From Cyrtodaria siliqua (Eukaryota > Mollusca > Bivalvia > Adapedonta > Hiatellidae): a DNA stretch of 64,000 nucleotides. The stretch spans positions 1-64,000 of the forward strand of contig JAWPHD010010327.1 of NCBI GenBank assembly GCA_037043455.1, written 5' to 3'. The notes under the pieces were generated by a model. The model ran no database searches, was not told where the DNA came from, and saw only the letters and a program-made list of their open reading frames with translations. Below are positions 1 through 11,325 of this stretch, piece by piece (the first letter of the stretch is position 1; each line of letters opens with the position of its first letter). The position numbers and the translations under genes are program-made.

Positions 1-40
1 CACACAAACGACACTTAAATGGATACGAGAGATGATTCAT
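1..40 (-). CDS. Partial C2H2 zinc-finger coding segment running off the left edge
   Basis: Read on the minus strand from an ATG at 40-38, the frame gives MNHLSYPFKCRLC and then leaves the window. The YPFKCRLC piece matches the start of a C2H2 finger, like the P-F-K-C-Q-x-C starts of the intact ORF at 4,979-6,151. Only one half finger is visible, so it could be the beginning of a finger exon or one more decayed finger like those at 1.7-2.1 kb. The start is tentative and there is no view of what follows. Confidence 0.35.
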   Translation of the reverse strand, partial: MNHLSYPFKCRLC

Positions 41-639
41 GAAATCTGAAACACTTTCGATCGGTGTAAATTTTAATAACTTTGCTATTGTTGGATAATG
101 TGTGTTTTATTATATATGTCAATGTTGTTGTGTCCTCAAAGTTGGAAGTTTAAATCGCACATAAATCCACTGTTTGGCTACACACATTTATTTCCTACAT
201 TTATAAAGAAGGCTTTATAACACTATTTCTATTTATAAAAACAATGATAATTTCAAACACAATTTTAACAATGATAATGAATAATAATAAAATCCAATCT
301 AGGTCCTAAATAACATCCAAAATCCTAACTAAAAACTCCCTGAATGCATGCGTGCGGCCCTTTTTATAGGGGCTTTAATCTTATGAATATTAATGAGTTA
401 GCATGTAGGCCATTGCTTAGCTTGAACCTAGATGCTGCATCCCAGTGAACTTTCACCAGTGAACTTCTGCTATCAACAGTCATAAATCATTTAGTGATAC
501 ATTGAATACAACACTAATCAAACTAATACAGTATCTAATCAAATTTTAGAACCACTGAGGTTGTAGATAAGCCAGCCTTTTAAAGTCTTGTGAATGATGG
601 AATGCTCCAGTTTTTTCTATTCGTCTTTTAACGCTCATT
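41..639. other. No gene seen; AT-rich spacer
   Basis: AT-rich sequence with short A and T runs. I see no coding region, RNA gene or clear repeat here. Confidence 0.5.
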
Positions 640-940
640 TAAGCTGAGCCAGTATATATATTTTACCTTTCTGAATGCGCCAAAATCCTTAGGGGCGGCA
701 TCAGGTCTCTCTCTTGGGCATCCACTTCTCTGGTGTAACAAACGTAATATTTCGTTAACGTAGGTGCGCCAACGTATGTTTTGACGAATGGTAGGATGCA
801 CTGTCCTGGTAAAATACCATGTTTCGTCTTTGATCGCCTTGAAACATTCGTGGCAAAGCTTTGTCAATGAAGGGATTTAATACCTTGACAATATAATATT
901 GAGCCTTGACTTTGGCGCCTTTGTTAAAGCTGAAATACAA
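640..940 (-). pseudogene. Tc1/mariner-like transposase relic (catalytic part)
   Basis: Two minus-strand frames together resemble the C-terminal half of a mariner-type transposase. From 940 the frame reads KGAKVKAQYYIVKVLNPFI, then a QDSASYH motif near 805, the place of the second catalytic Asp (HQDSAPSH in many relatives, from memory). Near 760 the similarity moves to another frame, which carries RPDAAPKDFG near 690, the place of the third catalytic Asp. The second and third Asp are about 35 residues apart, as expected for DD34-37D elements. The N-terminal helix-turn-helix and first Asp are not recognisable. The frame change makes it a dead fragment; no terminal inverted repeats were found. 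Confidence 0.7.
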
Positions 941-1106
941 CGTAAGACATAAACACGTTTAGTCAAACAGAGGTGAAGATGTGTATATAGTATCACACAA
1001 AGAGGGGTGATGCAGACTGACCTCCATTCAAATACGAAGACGTTAATAAAACTGCAGTTGCCCTTTGACAGTTTAATAACAGACAATAACAATTACAAAG
1101 ATGGAT

Positions 1107-1458
1107 AATTGAATTGGGTTTTTACGGCGCACCAACACAAGAAAGGTTATATGGCGCCAAACAGGGATGAACATGCCAAGCTCATCCTCCATTTACATCT
1201 AGATAAAATATGGAGAATGGGCCTAGAACCTTTTAACCTGCAGAACTGTAGACTTGCTACAAATTCTATTGTAGACACTCCACTTACGATGGAGCCACGT
1301 TTCCACATTTGCATACGCGGTGTCATGAAGAAAACATTGAATGAGCATGATAAAAAAATGACAAAATTAACATGAAGGGGGGAGGGGGTGAGGTCCTACC
1401 CTCTGCCTCTAACGGGATTTGCAGTGGTTGTATTTTACCCCGGCAACCACACGGGGAA
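1107..1458 (+). repeat. Dispersed repeat R1, copy 1
   Basis: About 350 bp with the cores TTTTTACGGCGCACCAACAC and GGTTATATGGCGCC near the left end and CCGGCAACCACACGGGG at the right end. The same sequence recurs at 2,811-3,200, 23,786-24,095, 55,394-55,645 (plus) and at 30,895-31,262 and 60,650-60,895 (minus). From memory, similar GGCGCACC/ATATGGCG repeats are abundant in bivalves. No coding capacity; the ORFs inside are chance frames. No A or B box was seen, so the type of element is open. Confidence 0.7.
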
Positions 1459-1689
1459 AGATGGATAAAAGACACGGTATATGACATCTCAAACATAAAA
1501 TGTTTGACAATAGGGCTACCGCAATGGAACGAGCAGTGTCAAAAAAGACCATTGGATGGTAGATGTGTGTTTGTGTGGGTGTGTGTTAAACCAGGCTCAT
1601 CTAAAACATCGAAGGCCATGTTTGGGCAAACTCAGTTATTGTTAGTGTGGCCTAAGCGAAACTCTTGTCGTATACCTAACACCTAAATG

Positions 1690-2080
1690 TTGTATCGGTA
1701 GTATGTATGTACATGTGTTATATTTATTATCATTGTTTCGCCTTGATCTGAAACTTAAACAGCAAACCGGCAGTTCGATACATTGTACTGTCCATATAAT
1801 TATGTGAAATTAGGTTATTATTATATTTGATTCGATTATACTATTAAGTGAAACTGTGATCTCACTCCTGAAACTTAAACATCATATCGCAATGTATCCG
1901 CATATGTGAGATAAGTCGGCGAACCACATTTCGATCACGCACCTGAAACTCAAACTGTTTCTCGGGAGTACTAAACAGGTTCTGATTATAAAAGTCCTGA
2001 TTGTTCAGTGAAACTTGGATCGCAATTAAAAACACATATAAATATTAAACATCGCCTCGGCAGTATATATTTAGAGGTTA
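1690..2080 (-). pseudogene. Decayed C2H2 zinc-finger array
   Basis: The phrase CCTGAAACTTAAAC recurs in this stretch and is the degraded form of CCTGACACTTAAATGG, which encodes PFKCQ in the intact zinc-finger ORF. On the minus strand, around 1,960-1,860, one can follow E-K-Q-F-E-F-Q-V-R-D, then SHMRIH, then FKFQE before a stop. The zinc-binding Cys codons TGT have become TTT. No frame stays open. This is a fossil of the same finger family as 4,979-6,151. Confidence 0.6.
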
Positions 2081-2082
2081 TT

Positions 2083-2175
2083 AAATGGATGAGGTGCGTC
2101 TCTTTGTGATATTGGCCCGGGACTCATATGGCTATCAAGGGCCAATGTCACAAAGAGGCACACATCCCCTAGTTA
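2083..2175. repeat. Imperfect inverted repeat (possible MITE or hairpin)
   Basis: Arms of about 36 bp, near 2,083-2,118 and 2,139-2,175, pair with a few mismatches around a loop of about 20 bases. The central matched part is CTCTTTGTGATATTGGCCC against GGGCCAATGTCACAAAGAG. Arms with mismatches suggest an old foldback element. No target duplication was identified. Confidence 0.55.
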
Positions 2176-2810
2176 ATGACCTGTTTATTAGACGTAACCA
2201 AAACAATATTATTTTGGATAGATTATTAGATCTAAATTGCGCAAAGTAAAAATACTTTTCATCTACTTGTGTAATTTTTGTTAACTTAATATGACCCTTT
2301 ATTTAGATCCGTTTTTATTCATTGATTTACAACAATAAAATAAACGTATGACGTTAATATATCTCAATCATAGGATGTGCCATTTGAAATAGACAATTTT
2401 ATGACGTAATCTTTGCAAGAACATCGTCATAATGGTGACGTTGAGTTTTCCAGTGACGTTTTTATTCCACGGCATTGACTTTGTCACTTTTTCTGTTAAC
2501 GTTTGAGCTTTTAGAAGAATGGAAATTCCAAATATAATTTAAGGATAAAAAGGTAGGAGATAAATTATTATTTCACATACATTTATTGTTTCCTGGATAA
2601 CTTTTATTTGAAATGTAATTGAGACCCGAAAGGCAGTAAAGACAGTTCGAACAAAAACAGCAACGCCAGTGATAATGGACGTGTATAATGTAATATGTTA
2701 AAGATATCACACCCTCGCCAAAAATAATTAGGTAATACGTAGTATGGTCGTCTCTTCTTCAGTAAACGGGTCAGCATTATCTTCGAATTCCTGTGGTTTT
2801 TTTAATTGAA
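2176..2810. other. No gene seen
   Basis: AT-rich spacer between a foldback repeat and R1 copy 2. No open frame, RNA gene or repeat recognised. Confidence 0.45.
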
Positions 2811-3200
2811 TCGAATTGGGGTTTTAAGGCGCACCAACACATTATAGGTTATATGGCGCCTAACAGGCATGAACATGTACATCGAGATAAAATATGGAAA
2901 ATGGGCCTAGAACCTTCTCACCCTGAACTGCAGAGTTGCTGCAAATTCTATCGTAAAAACTCCATTTACGCTGGAGCCACGTTTATTGATTTTCTGCCAC
3001 TGCTCTTTTGATGTGAGCGAGATGGCACCTGAAACAATGCAGGGATCATGATAAAGACCTTTAATGAACATGAACAAAAAATGATAAAGTAAACATGAAT
3101 TTTGGTGGATTCTACCCCTCTGCCTACCCCTCCAAAGGGATCTGCATTGACCCTATTCTTTGCCCCGTGACCAAACGGGGCACCCGGCAACCACACGGGG
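2811..3200 (+). repeat. Dispersed repeat R1, copy 2
   Basis: Same element as at 1,107-1,458, starting with GGGGTTTTAAGGCGCACCAA and ending in CCGGCAACCACACGGGG. It carries an extra internal GGGGCA repetition near 3,165-3,190 not seen in copy 1. Confidence 0.7.
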
Positions 3201-3944
3201 TGAACTCCTGTGGTATTTTCATATACAACTGATTGCTAAATTTGCTTTCAATTCCAAATTATCGCATGATAATGACAGACCCAAAAAGACGGTTTGGCCC
3301 TTGATCCATCACTTTTCCGCAATGGTCAAGAAAACAGTTCTAAATGCATATTTAGTTCTTCAGATTGGATTTCCTTGAGCCGTTCAACATCTCCGAGCCA
3401 GTCACAAATTTTTTTCACGTCATTTTGTGATGATATTTGTGCAATCGTTCATGTTTTTCTCAATTTCATTATTTTATAATTTAATGTCCGTCCTTATCTT
3501 TGTATCGTCTTCTAACGATCTCCTGCGTTCACTATGGTAATCTTGACAGGGTAGCGAGGACTCTGGCTGCCATTTTCAACCGTCACAGTTGTCGTTGGAT
3601 GCACGAAATGACTGGTTCATGGTCGATTATTAAAATAAAATCTGCAAGTTAATGCTAAATGAATGTAACGCAGTTTAGATTAAATATGGATTTTCGACCC
3701 ACCATGTTTTTTGGACCTTCATATGGATTTTTGGCCGGCCGTTTCACGCGCTTATCTAATATGACCGCAGAGACAATGCCTGTATTACACGAAAAACAGC
3801 CTGTTTTTGTTACTATATATAGTAACACATATAATAAGCGATTATTTCACATTGTTAAGCAAACCATTACTTGCATACCTGGACTTCTTACAGCGGCTGG
3901 TCGGTATGTATCCCCATGTATAAGACCGCCATGTTTAATTCTGA
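3201..3944. other. No gene recognised
   Basis: Contains a 107-codon open frame (3,659-3,982, plus) whose translation shows no domain, motif or splice context that I recognise. Treated as a chance frame. Confidence 0.4.
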
Positions 3945-3949
3945 TTGGT

Positions 3950-4100
3950 CAGCGAATCTCTTATATGTATCTCAAACATTAAATATCGTTTTGTCAGTAT
4001 ACATGTGTGAGATTATAATTAACTGTTAAACTTTCCAGTTAGTGTATGTGGCGTCTCACCAGTATGTATTCGAATACATGGGCAAGTCTGCCGTCTATCA
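3950..4100 (-). pseudogene. Decayed zinc-finger remnant
   Basis: On the minus strand, 4,095-4,040 reads as a recognisable finger end and linker: R-I-H-T-G-E-T-P-H, encoded by CGAATACATACTGGTGAGAC. The flanks have lost the Cys pair and the reading frame. It lies downstream, in gene orientation, of the open finger ORF and belongs to the same family. Confidence 0.55.
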
Positions 4101-4380
4101 CAAACATATGATTGCATTCTTATATGATTTTTATATAAAATGAGACACATAAGATTCTCATATAAAACATATTATGTGATATTTATATAATAGGGATTGT
4201 TTTCATATGAGAAAAATATCAAGAAAGTCTGATTAGTTTTCATATGATTCTCATGAACAAAATATTGTTCAACATTCATGTTTTATATTAGAATCATGTA
4301 CTGCTTCTTTCATATAAGTAACATATAATAGGTATTATATGACAATCGTATAAGAAATATATGTGGCAAATCGGGAGTGT
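4101..4380. repeat. AT-rich patch with repeated CATATGA/TCATATAA words
   Basis: The words TCATATGA, TTATATGA and CTCATATAA recur many times in both orientations over about 280 bp without a fixed period. It is a simple-sequence-like patch; no function is visible. Confidence 0.45.
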
Positions 4381-4734
4381 ATGTATTTTAAGATGTTATG
4401 ATTGTGTAAATGTCTTGCTATACAAATTACAGATGAATCTTCTCCGGCCTTAACGAATCACATAGATTTACTCATAGACCCGGCTTTGTTAGATGACGAC
4501 TATATTACTATTATGTAAAGAGCCTAATTACTTAGGTATTGTCCACATGTATTGTCCACATGTATGTGTTAACAATTGATGATTATGTGTTACATTTAAT
4601 ACATAGGCTTGATAATTAAATAACTTCTAAAATATATGTAGCACATGTGCGTCTCTAGAATTAATGACGCTGGTAATCTGTTAATCAAATACCTGACTTA
4701 CACGGCGTCTTGTCATTATATTAACAGTATCCAC

Positions 4735-4978
4735 ACGTGTTTGTTTAAATGTAAGTGTTGTACGAACAACTATCATACAAGCGGCACTTAAACGGCGTCT
4801 AACTAGTATGTTTCTGCATATGTGTGTTTAGACTGGATTAGTGTTTGAATCTCATATCACACACATGACACTTATACGGCCTCTCACCCGTGTCTATCAT
4901 CGTATGTCTGCTCAGCGCTGAGGTGTGTGCGAATCTCACACTTTACACATATATGGTTTTTCTCCTGTATGTGTTTTC
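4735..4978 (-). pseudogene. Decayed zinc fingers directly 3' of the open finger ORF
   Basis: Immediately after the stop of the finger ORF on the minus strand, finger signatures continue. HTGEKPYMCKV near 4,965-4,935 is followed by a frameshift and stop, then HLSAE and a further linker near 4,895-4,870, then more TGT-Cys and CACTTAAACGGC remnants up to about 4,735. The array was therefore once longer at its C-terminal end and has been cut back by frameshifts. Confidence 0.65.
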
Positions 4979-6151
4979 CTATGATTGTGGAGATTTGCTA
5001 AGTGTATGAATCTCACTTAAATGACACTTAAATGGCTGCTCACCCGTATGTGTCCGCATGTGAAAGCTGAGGTTTGATGATTGGAAGAATCCCTTATCAC
5101 ACACCTGACACTTAAATGGCTTCTCACCTGTATGCATGTTCGTGTGTCTTTTAAGCGATGATGATTGGGCGAATCTCATATCACACACCTGACACTTAAA
5201 TGGCTGCTCACCCGTATGTTTCCGCATGTGTACGCTGAGGTTTGATGATTGGATAAATCCCTTATCACACATCTGACACTTAAATGGCTTCTCACCTGTA
5301 TGTATGTTCGTGTGGGTTTTAAGCGATGATGATTGGGTGAACCTCATATCACACTCCTGACACTTAAATGGCTTCTCACCTATATGTATGTTCGTGTGGG
5401 TTTTAAGCGATGATGATCGGGTGAATCTCATATCACACACTTGACACTTGAATGGCTTTTCACCTGTATGTATGTTTATGTGTGTTTTAAGCGATGATGA
5501 TCGGGTGAACCTCATATCACACCCCTGACACTTAAATGGCTTCTCACCCGTATGCATGTGCATGTGTCTTTTAAGCGATGATGATTGGGTGAATCTCATA
5601 TCACACACCTGACACTTAAATGGCTGCTCACCCGTATGTGTCAGCATGTGTGCGCTGAGGTGTGATGATTGGGTGAACCTCATATCACACTCCTGACACT
5701 TAAATGGCTTCTCACCTATATGTATGTTCGTGTGGGTTTTAAGCGATGATGATCGGGTGAATCTCATATCACACACTTGACACTTAAATGGCTTATCACC
5801 TGTATGCATGTTCAAGTGTCTTTTAAGCGATGATGATAAAGCGAATCTCATATCACACACCTGACACTTAAATGGCTTATCACCTGTGTGTACGTTCATG
5901 TGTCTTTTAAGCGATGATGATTGGGTGAATCTCATATCACACACCTGACATTTAAATGGCTTATCACCCGTATGTATGTTCATGTGTCTTTTAAGCGATG
6001 ATGATCGGGCGAATCTCATATCACACTCCTGACATTTAACTGGTTTATCACCCGTATGTATCCGCATGTGTCTGCTGAGATCAGATGATAGTGCGAATCT
6101 CTCATCACACTCCTGACACTTAAATGCCTTCTCATCACTATGCAGTTCCAT
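4979..6151 (-). CDS. C2H2 zinc-finger protein, 13 tandem fingers
   Basis: Open minus-strand frame of 390 residues from the first in-frame ATG (6,151-6,149) to TAG at 4,979-4,981. The frame stays open further upstream, without an ATG, to about 6,193. Thirteen fingers of the form C-x2-C-x12-H-x3-H follow one another with TGDKP, TGEKP, TGEQP or IGEKP linkers. The C-terminus begins a fourteenth finger (PFKCHLSEIH) that loses its second Cys and stops. Proteins of this type bind DNA in the nucleus as transcription factors; the target is unknown. The fingers are very alike (CDMRFTQSSSLKRH and variants), so the array expanded recently. The block of fingers 5-6, with its unusual IGEKP linker, recurs as fingers 9-10. 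No KRAB, BTB or other effector domain is visible; an upstream exon may exist. Relic fingers on both sides show the array is eroding. Confidence 0.75.
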   Translation of the reverse strand: MELHSDEKAFKCQECDERFALSSDLSRHMRIHTGDKPVKCQECDMRFARSSSLKRHMNIHTGDKPFKCQVCDMRFTQSSSLKRHMNVHTGDKPFKCQVCDMRFALSSSLKRHLNMHTGDKPFKCQVCDMRFTRSSSLKTHTNIHIGEKPFKCQECDMRFTQSSHLSAHMLTHTGEQPFKCQVCDMRFTQSSSLKRHMHMHTGEKPFKCQGCDMRFTRSSSLKTHINIHTGEKPFKCQVCDMRFTRSSSLKTHTNIHIGEKPFKCQECDMRFTQSSSLKTHTNIHTGEKPFKCQMCDKGFIQSSNLSVHMRKHTGEQPFKCQVCDMRFAQSSSLKRHTNMHTGEKPFKCQVCDKGFFQSSNLSFHMRTHTGEQPFKCHLSEIHTLSKSPQS

Positions 6152-6310
6152 GTCTATGTTTATACTTATAGCTTTGAACAACTGACACGTCAATGGCTTC
6201 TCACCAGTAGCTATTATGATGCATGTATACTGAAGTTAATGTTAGTGACAGACCATCGCACACTTGAAATTGAATTTTGTCTTCTCAGTATGTGTCAGCA
6301 TTTGTGAGAC
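6152..6310 (-). pseudogene. Decayed zinc fingers 5' of the open finger ORF
   Basis: Upstream in gene orientation, the minus strand shows H-T-E-K-T-K-F-N-F-K-C near 6,285-6,255, then stops, then A-T-G-E-K-P-L-T-C-Q-L near 6,210-6,180. These are two fossil linkers with finger starts. They show that fingers once extended beyond the present start codon. Confidence 0.6.
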
Positions 6311-9228
6311 TCGTGAACGTCTAAGGAATACACGTTATAATTTGTTTATCTGGCACAGGACGCTTTAGCCTACCTCCATCGAATTTATTCTATTTATTAA
6401 TACTGTAAATAGAGTCACCGTTGGTACACTTGAATCGCGCCATATAAGAATGTCTCAGAACATTTATATCTTGTTTACACCCATGACAGTTTCACCATGA
6501 ATATCATGAAGTCTGTTTTGCATTCCTCTCATGCACGGTTTCCCTTACTCGCTTTATTAATATTTTCATACACGGTGCTGCATATACTTGTCCTGAACGG
6601 CCGTTTTAGTTATCTGCAAAGTTAAAACATATGTATATTGGCTTTGGTATTAATTTCTAATATAACATTTTGTAAACATTACATTCTCAATGAAATCGGT
6701 TGTTCAAGGTTCAAACATGTTTACTTCGGTGATAATAATGAGTCCATATATTTGTATATAAATACTTGAGCATATTTGAAGAGGTAGTTTTTAATCGAAC
6801 AGTTCTGTGAACCAGCACATGTGTATTCAATAGTATATCTTCTTAGAATAGGGATATAATCCCTATATTAAATAAAACAGGACAAATAGTGCTGTCAATA
6901 CTTCTTGTAGATTTTATAATAATTTTTTTTTTAAATGATAAAAACAACTACAGTTTACATTTATAAGCTAAAAGAGATCCGCGAAACAGGGCTGCCAAAA
7001 CTCCCGAGACTTTTAGAACTGAATATTTAAAGCATGCGAATACATTTTAGCGTACTATAACTTGATTTTCACAAAAAAATATAAAAAAATAGGGACACAT
7101 TTAATTTATTTATGCAATTAATCCTTATGCATTCGTTGACAGCTATAGGAAATAATAGATTATCATACATCAACATGAACACAGTCTGTTTTAAGATTTA
7201 AGGAGGAATTGGAAATCAGATTAGAAATACTTGGTTTAATTTATATCACAACTGCTCTTTCATGGAAGTACGCATACTATTTACGAAGATGGTGATAAAT
7301 GTAAATACAACGTCTTCATAACTCTTAAGCAAAGTGTAATAATCTTACGCAGTGATATAACATAGCTCCTGATACTTGCTATTTCAGTTAGGAGAACCAA
7401 TCAAAGAAGCCAGATATATATTGCTACTACTTCAACGGTTGTTATGTCACTGAAGGAACTTATTATTTCCATAGGTGTGATTATATATAAATTATGTTAT
7501 GCTATGTTATCTATTCAATCAGAGTATAACACTAGGTTTTCGTAGTAATATACAATATACAAACATTGCTCACAGTGATTATCTCCATTGATTTGACACT
7601 TGCAAATACTCTCCTTCGCTCACTATGAAGAGTTACAAGGCCAATGCAGGAAAAAACTGATGAACTATAAAAATAAACCAGTTAAATTATGAACATTTTT
7701 TGTTTTAAATAAAATTTGATGAAAATTCGGAGAATCCGGAATTTATCCGGAGATTTGGCAGGTCAGGTGACAGCACCCTTTCCCTATTATATCCTGCGGA
7801 ACACCTAGTGCTGACAACAGATGATGATTTCTTCTGTTTTCTTACCACAACAGTGTTGTTTAAGCATACAGGAAGTAAATCACTGTAGTATGCATGCCTG
7901 GTGTAGAGTATTCATGCCTGGTGTAGTCGAAAGGAGTTCCCAAATATATAATCCCTAACTTTTTTGGTGATAAAAGGCATTTTTGAGTATTAAAGTCCTG
8001 TTTTTCATGCTGAAATGACTTTATTTACTTGTTAGTGAGAGCTAAGAACAATTTGCATGGCTGTATGATGATTTTATTTATCAACTTGAAAGTTTTGAAA
8101 GTGAAAGTAGAACACATGTAACAGGTGCCGAATGAATGTAGTTTGTTAGCGGTGTCAACAAAGATTAGAATTTTATGCCACATGATCCATACTATTCTCA
8201 GCAGTATTATAGAGAGGAAGGTCTCATGACTAAGAATATGTAAGATAATCTTTGTTTGAACTTCATTTTGAAAAATGGCTTACTAGAAAGCTTGAAAAAT
8301 ATTGTACATGACTCAATGGGATTTGACTAAAGCTCCGACAAAAAATACTTCACGGTGTTTTAAAAGTCGTTTTAACTTTTTTTCGCATGTTTTTTTGCTC
8401 CGGAAAGCAGTAATTTGAAGTTTTAGATTTTTGAAGTCTCAAAGGATGACCTGGAGAGACATGTTTCAATAAAAATAGGCTTGTTTGTTGTTAAAATATA
8501 GATATTTGCATTTGCAATGATAATTCAGCATTATAATATGCAAATGTATAGTTGTATATGTGTAGCACCACCAAGTCCTTCCCCTTACCCACTAAAATTG
8601 GACTTTCTGAGAAAATGTCAGACAGTACTGTAGGCAAAGTATGCTGTCCAGTCATAGAAACTTAACTTTGAATTACAAAGCTAGTACCAGACTTGCATTT
8701 ATGAGTAATTGGGATGTTCATATATGTATGTAGTGCCACCTAATTAAGGTATGATGCCACAAATGCACCAAATTGCCTTGTAAATCAGATTTTGGAATGA
8801 AAATCAGCATATTTTGCATTTATATAGCACTTTTGGGAACTAAACATCTTGATTTCTTCATGTTTACAGACTCTTTTAAGCATTTTATCCATTAGACCAA
8901 GTATAGATATGCCCTATGTCGTTTTATATAACAGTTAAAGAAAGGAAAAACTGTGAAAATTGTTAAGATTTTTTATCGCTATCGACTGTGTTGTACATTT
9001 GAAATGCCCATATCTGGATCAATACTCAGCCGATTCGCCAATTAAAGATCCTAGGCCAAGTTGGCATATACTTGACATATTACTATTGTAAATGTTTATT
9101 AAAAACGGTTTCCGAACGATTCCAACTTGTGTTGATATGTAAAATTGTTAAAAAACGTGCTTTTGATGACTTTTTTTACTTCGGACATTTTCGTCCCCAT
9201 TCGGTAGTTTCCGAGAGCACCTGGCGTG
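6311..9228. other. No gene seen; AT-rich intergenic DNA
   Basis: Nearly 3 kb of AT-rich sequence between the zinc-finger region and the THAP gene. No long open frame, repeat array or RNA gene was recognised. Confidence 0.5.
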
Positions 9229-9236
9229 TGACGTCA
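9229..9236. promoter_or_regulatory. Perfect CRE-like palindrome TGACGTCA
   Basis: The full 8-bp cAMP-response-element palindrome, about 130 bp upstream of the ATG of the THAP gene. CREB/ATF-type factors bind this word in animals. That it serves this gene is inference from position only. Confidence 0.4.
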
Positions 9237-9366
9237 CACCTACCATTGACCTACGCAACATGTCAGTCACTAATGCGCTGATATCACCCGCGGATACATA
9301 ATTTTGTGAAATCTTCGTGTTTAGTGTATTTTATTTCGTGAGATCAGGATATATTTATTATTTGAA

Positions 9367-9764
9367 ATGGTGCACTGTGTTGCATTTTGATGTAGTATAC
9401 AAGTAATACAAGTGACAAAGGAAAAGGATTTTTTATCTTTCCGAAAGACCCGGTCTACCGGAAGAAATGGGTGGAGGCCGTTGGTTCCAACCGCCTTATT
9501 CATGGAAAAATTGTGCCGTTTTCGCCGTCATCAGCATCACGATTATGTGTTAGACATTTCGAGGACGACAGTTTTGTACACCCGCCGTCGGTTATGAACT
9601 CAGTCGGCGTTCTGTTCAAGCTGTCACTTGTCAAGAACGCTGTGCCAAAAAAGTTTCCGGAGACAGAGGTTTTTCGAAAGACTCCCGATTTCGCTGAAAC
9701 ATTCGGTCCTCCAAAAACGAAAAGGAAGACGCATGGTGCATATGAGAAAAGAAATAGAAAGCAA
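9367..9764 (+). pseudogene. THAP gene exon 1 (THAP domain, broken)
   Basis: Starts at ATG 9,367 with the THAP-type MVHCVAF and then meets TGA at 9,388-9,390. An 8-bp duplication (ATACAAGT at 9,397-9,404, repeated at 9,406-9,413) shifts the frame. From about 9,414 the domain reads cleanly: FFIFPKDPVYRKKW, then RLCVRHFEDDSF with the Cys and His zinc ligands, then AVPKKFP, the THAP AVPxxF signature. A basic tail (KTKRKTHGAYEKRNRKQ) precedes a consensus donor, GTAAGT, at 9,765. The exon ends in phase 0. Confidence 0.8.
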
Positions 9765-10114
9765 GTAAGTAACTAGACGATGTACATCTACGGTGCATTA
9801 TGTAGAACTCTAATTTACCATAAACACTGGCATGTCGAACGCTCAGTTACCCCACCCACTTTTTGTAATTGAGTATGTTTTTTTTTGTGTTTTTTTCAAC
9901 TCCTAGTATGTAAATAACTCTTCTCGTTTCGAAAACTTATTTATGTTGAAGTCACCCATCAGTCATCTATCTGTGATGACAATATCATTAGATGTATGGG
10001 TGTCGAGGAAGTACTTCTAGAATTCATGAAAATCTCAGGTTGTGAACAGGGGGACGGGGTAGCAGGCATACACAGGGGAATAAAATTGTTCAAATTGAAT
10101 TCCATCCCTAGTGC

Positions 10115-10177
10115 TAGCCATGAGAATCATAGCTCTTACAGCTAACATAGCTGTAAGAGCTATGATTCTCATGGCTA
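10115..10177. repeat. Perfect 30-bp inverted repeat with a 3-base loop
   Basis: Arms 10,115-10,144 and 10,148-10,177 are exact reverse complements (inner part CATAGCTCTTACAGCTA) around the loop ACA. It lies in intron 1 of the THAP gene. It could fold as a 30-bp hairpin in RNA or be a very young foldback. No flanking duplication was recognised. Confidence 0.8.
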
Positions 10178-10654
10178 CCCTAGAACCAAAATAACTGGGT
10201 ACCATAAAAGCCAGTCAGAGATCCTGAATTTGAGCACCGGTTGAGGTGCGATTGTTTTAACGTTGTGCATCTCTGCCCAACTCGCCCCTGCTTTGGTCAA
10301 GTCAGCCCCCAATGTAGAATTATATAGTCAAATCGGCCCACTAACTTGTCCACACTTCATATATTGTGTATATGTTACTTTAAATAAGACATATGATATG
10401 TAAAAGTGGTTTGCATTACATGAAATTTATCTGTAATATCCTGATGATATCCTTTGAATAAAGAATTAAAAAAACTCTTCTGGTCAATCAACAATTAATT
10501 TATGGTTAATGTAACAGTTTCAATACTTTTTCAAACTTATGTCTTGAATATTTAAAAAAAAAAGTAAATGCATCGGTTATTTGATTGTATCGTATCATTC
10601 AATACAGTTAAACATGTATCTAATATTTGACTGATTAATTGTAATTCTCCCATG

Positions 10655-10774
10655 GATGCTGTTGCTATGCATACCATAATGCACACCATGTAATATACAG
10701 CTCCTGGTGGTTTATCTTGTTGATTGACTTATAAGGTCATAAATTACCATTCCATAGTGCCTGTTACTGTATAT
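10655..10774 (+). repeat. About 107-bp intronic tandem repeat, part left of the LTR insertion
   Basis: This stretch (ATACCATAATGCACACC ... CATAGTGCCTGTTACTGTATAT) is the same repeat unit that continues at 20,921-21,190 on the other side of the LTR element. The retroelement split one unit. The left copy is more diverged than those on the right. Confidence 0.7.
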
Positions 10775-11222
10775 TGTTACGACAACCATTTCAATTTCCT
10801 CTCATGTACACTTGTTTACATTTGTGAAGCATGTGGCCGCGCACCATACGACATTTAGTTTCATGTATTTGCTCCGAGAATCAGTGTTGCGCGCAACATG
10901 CTTGTAGAAATAACTCACCAAGTCACACATCTACCATTCTGCGAAGTGCCGATGAAGCATTCGCCGTTTTGTAGCCTTTATTAGTGAATTTAATCAGCCA
11001 AATTGGTTGTTTTTCATCATTGCCGATTCTAAATATCATTCGGATATGCTTTGGTTTCTTCATCCGATTTCGAAGTACAGCGTTCTCGGCTTTATTCGAC
11101 CCTGTCCGTTATGGTTCGCCCTTTTACGTTTGAGCCCGATTTCCACCGAAGTGACTTCGGTATGTGACGTCGACTACGTCACATCCATCGCATGTGTGAC
11201 GTCATATTCGCCCCTCTCTGAG

Positions 11223-11229
11223 TATAAAA
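11223..11229 (+). promoter_or_regulatory. LTR TATA box
   Basis: TATAAAA in the middle of the 5' LTR, preceded within 65 bp by CRE-like TGTGACGTC words. It is conserved at 20,371-20,377 in the 3' LTR. This is the likely core promoter of the element. Confidence 0.6.
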
Positions 11230-11325
11230 GCCGAGTTTGTTGTGTTTTTCTTCAGAGGCGAAGTAACTCTCATAGAAAGCAGTCAGCTTTTTAGCTCTCC
11301 CCAAATTACAACCACAACAATCAAA

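Noticed and set aside
877..1092. 71-codon minus-strand frame next to the mariner relic
   Set aside because: The transposase similarity runs in other frames; this one gives no recognisable protein.
3659..3982. 107-codon open frame
   Set aside because: No recognisable motif, conservation or splice context; length is within chance for this composition.
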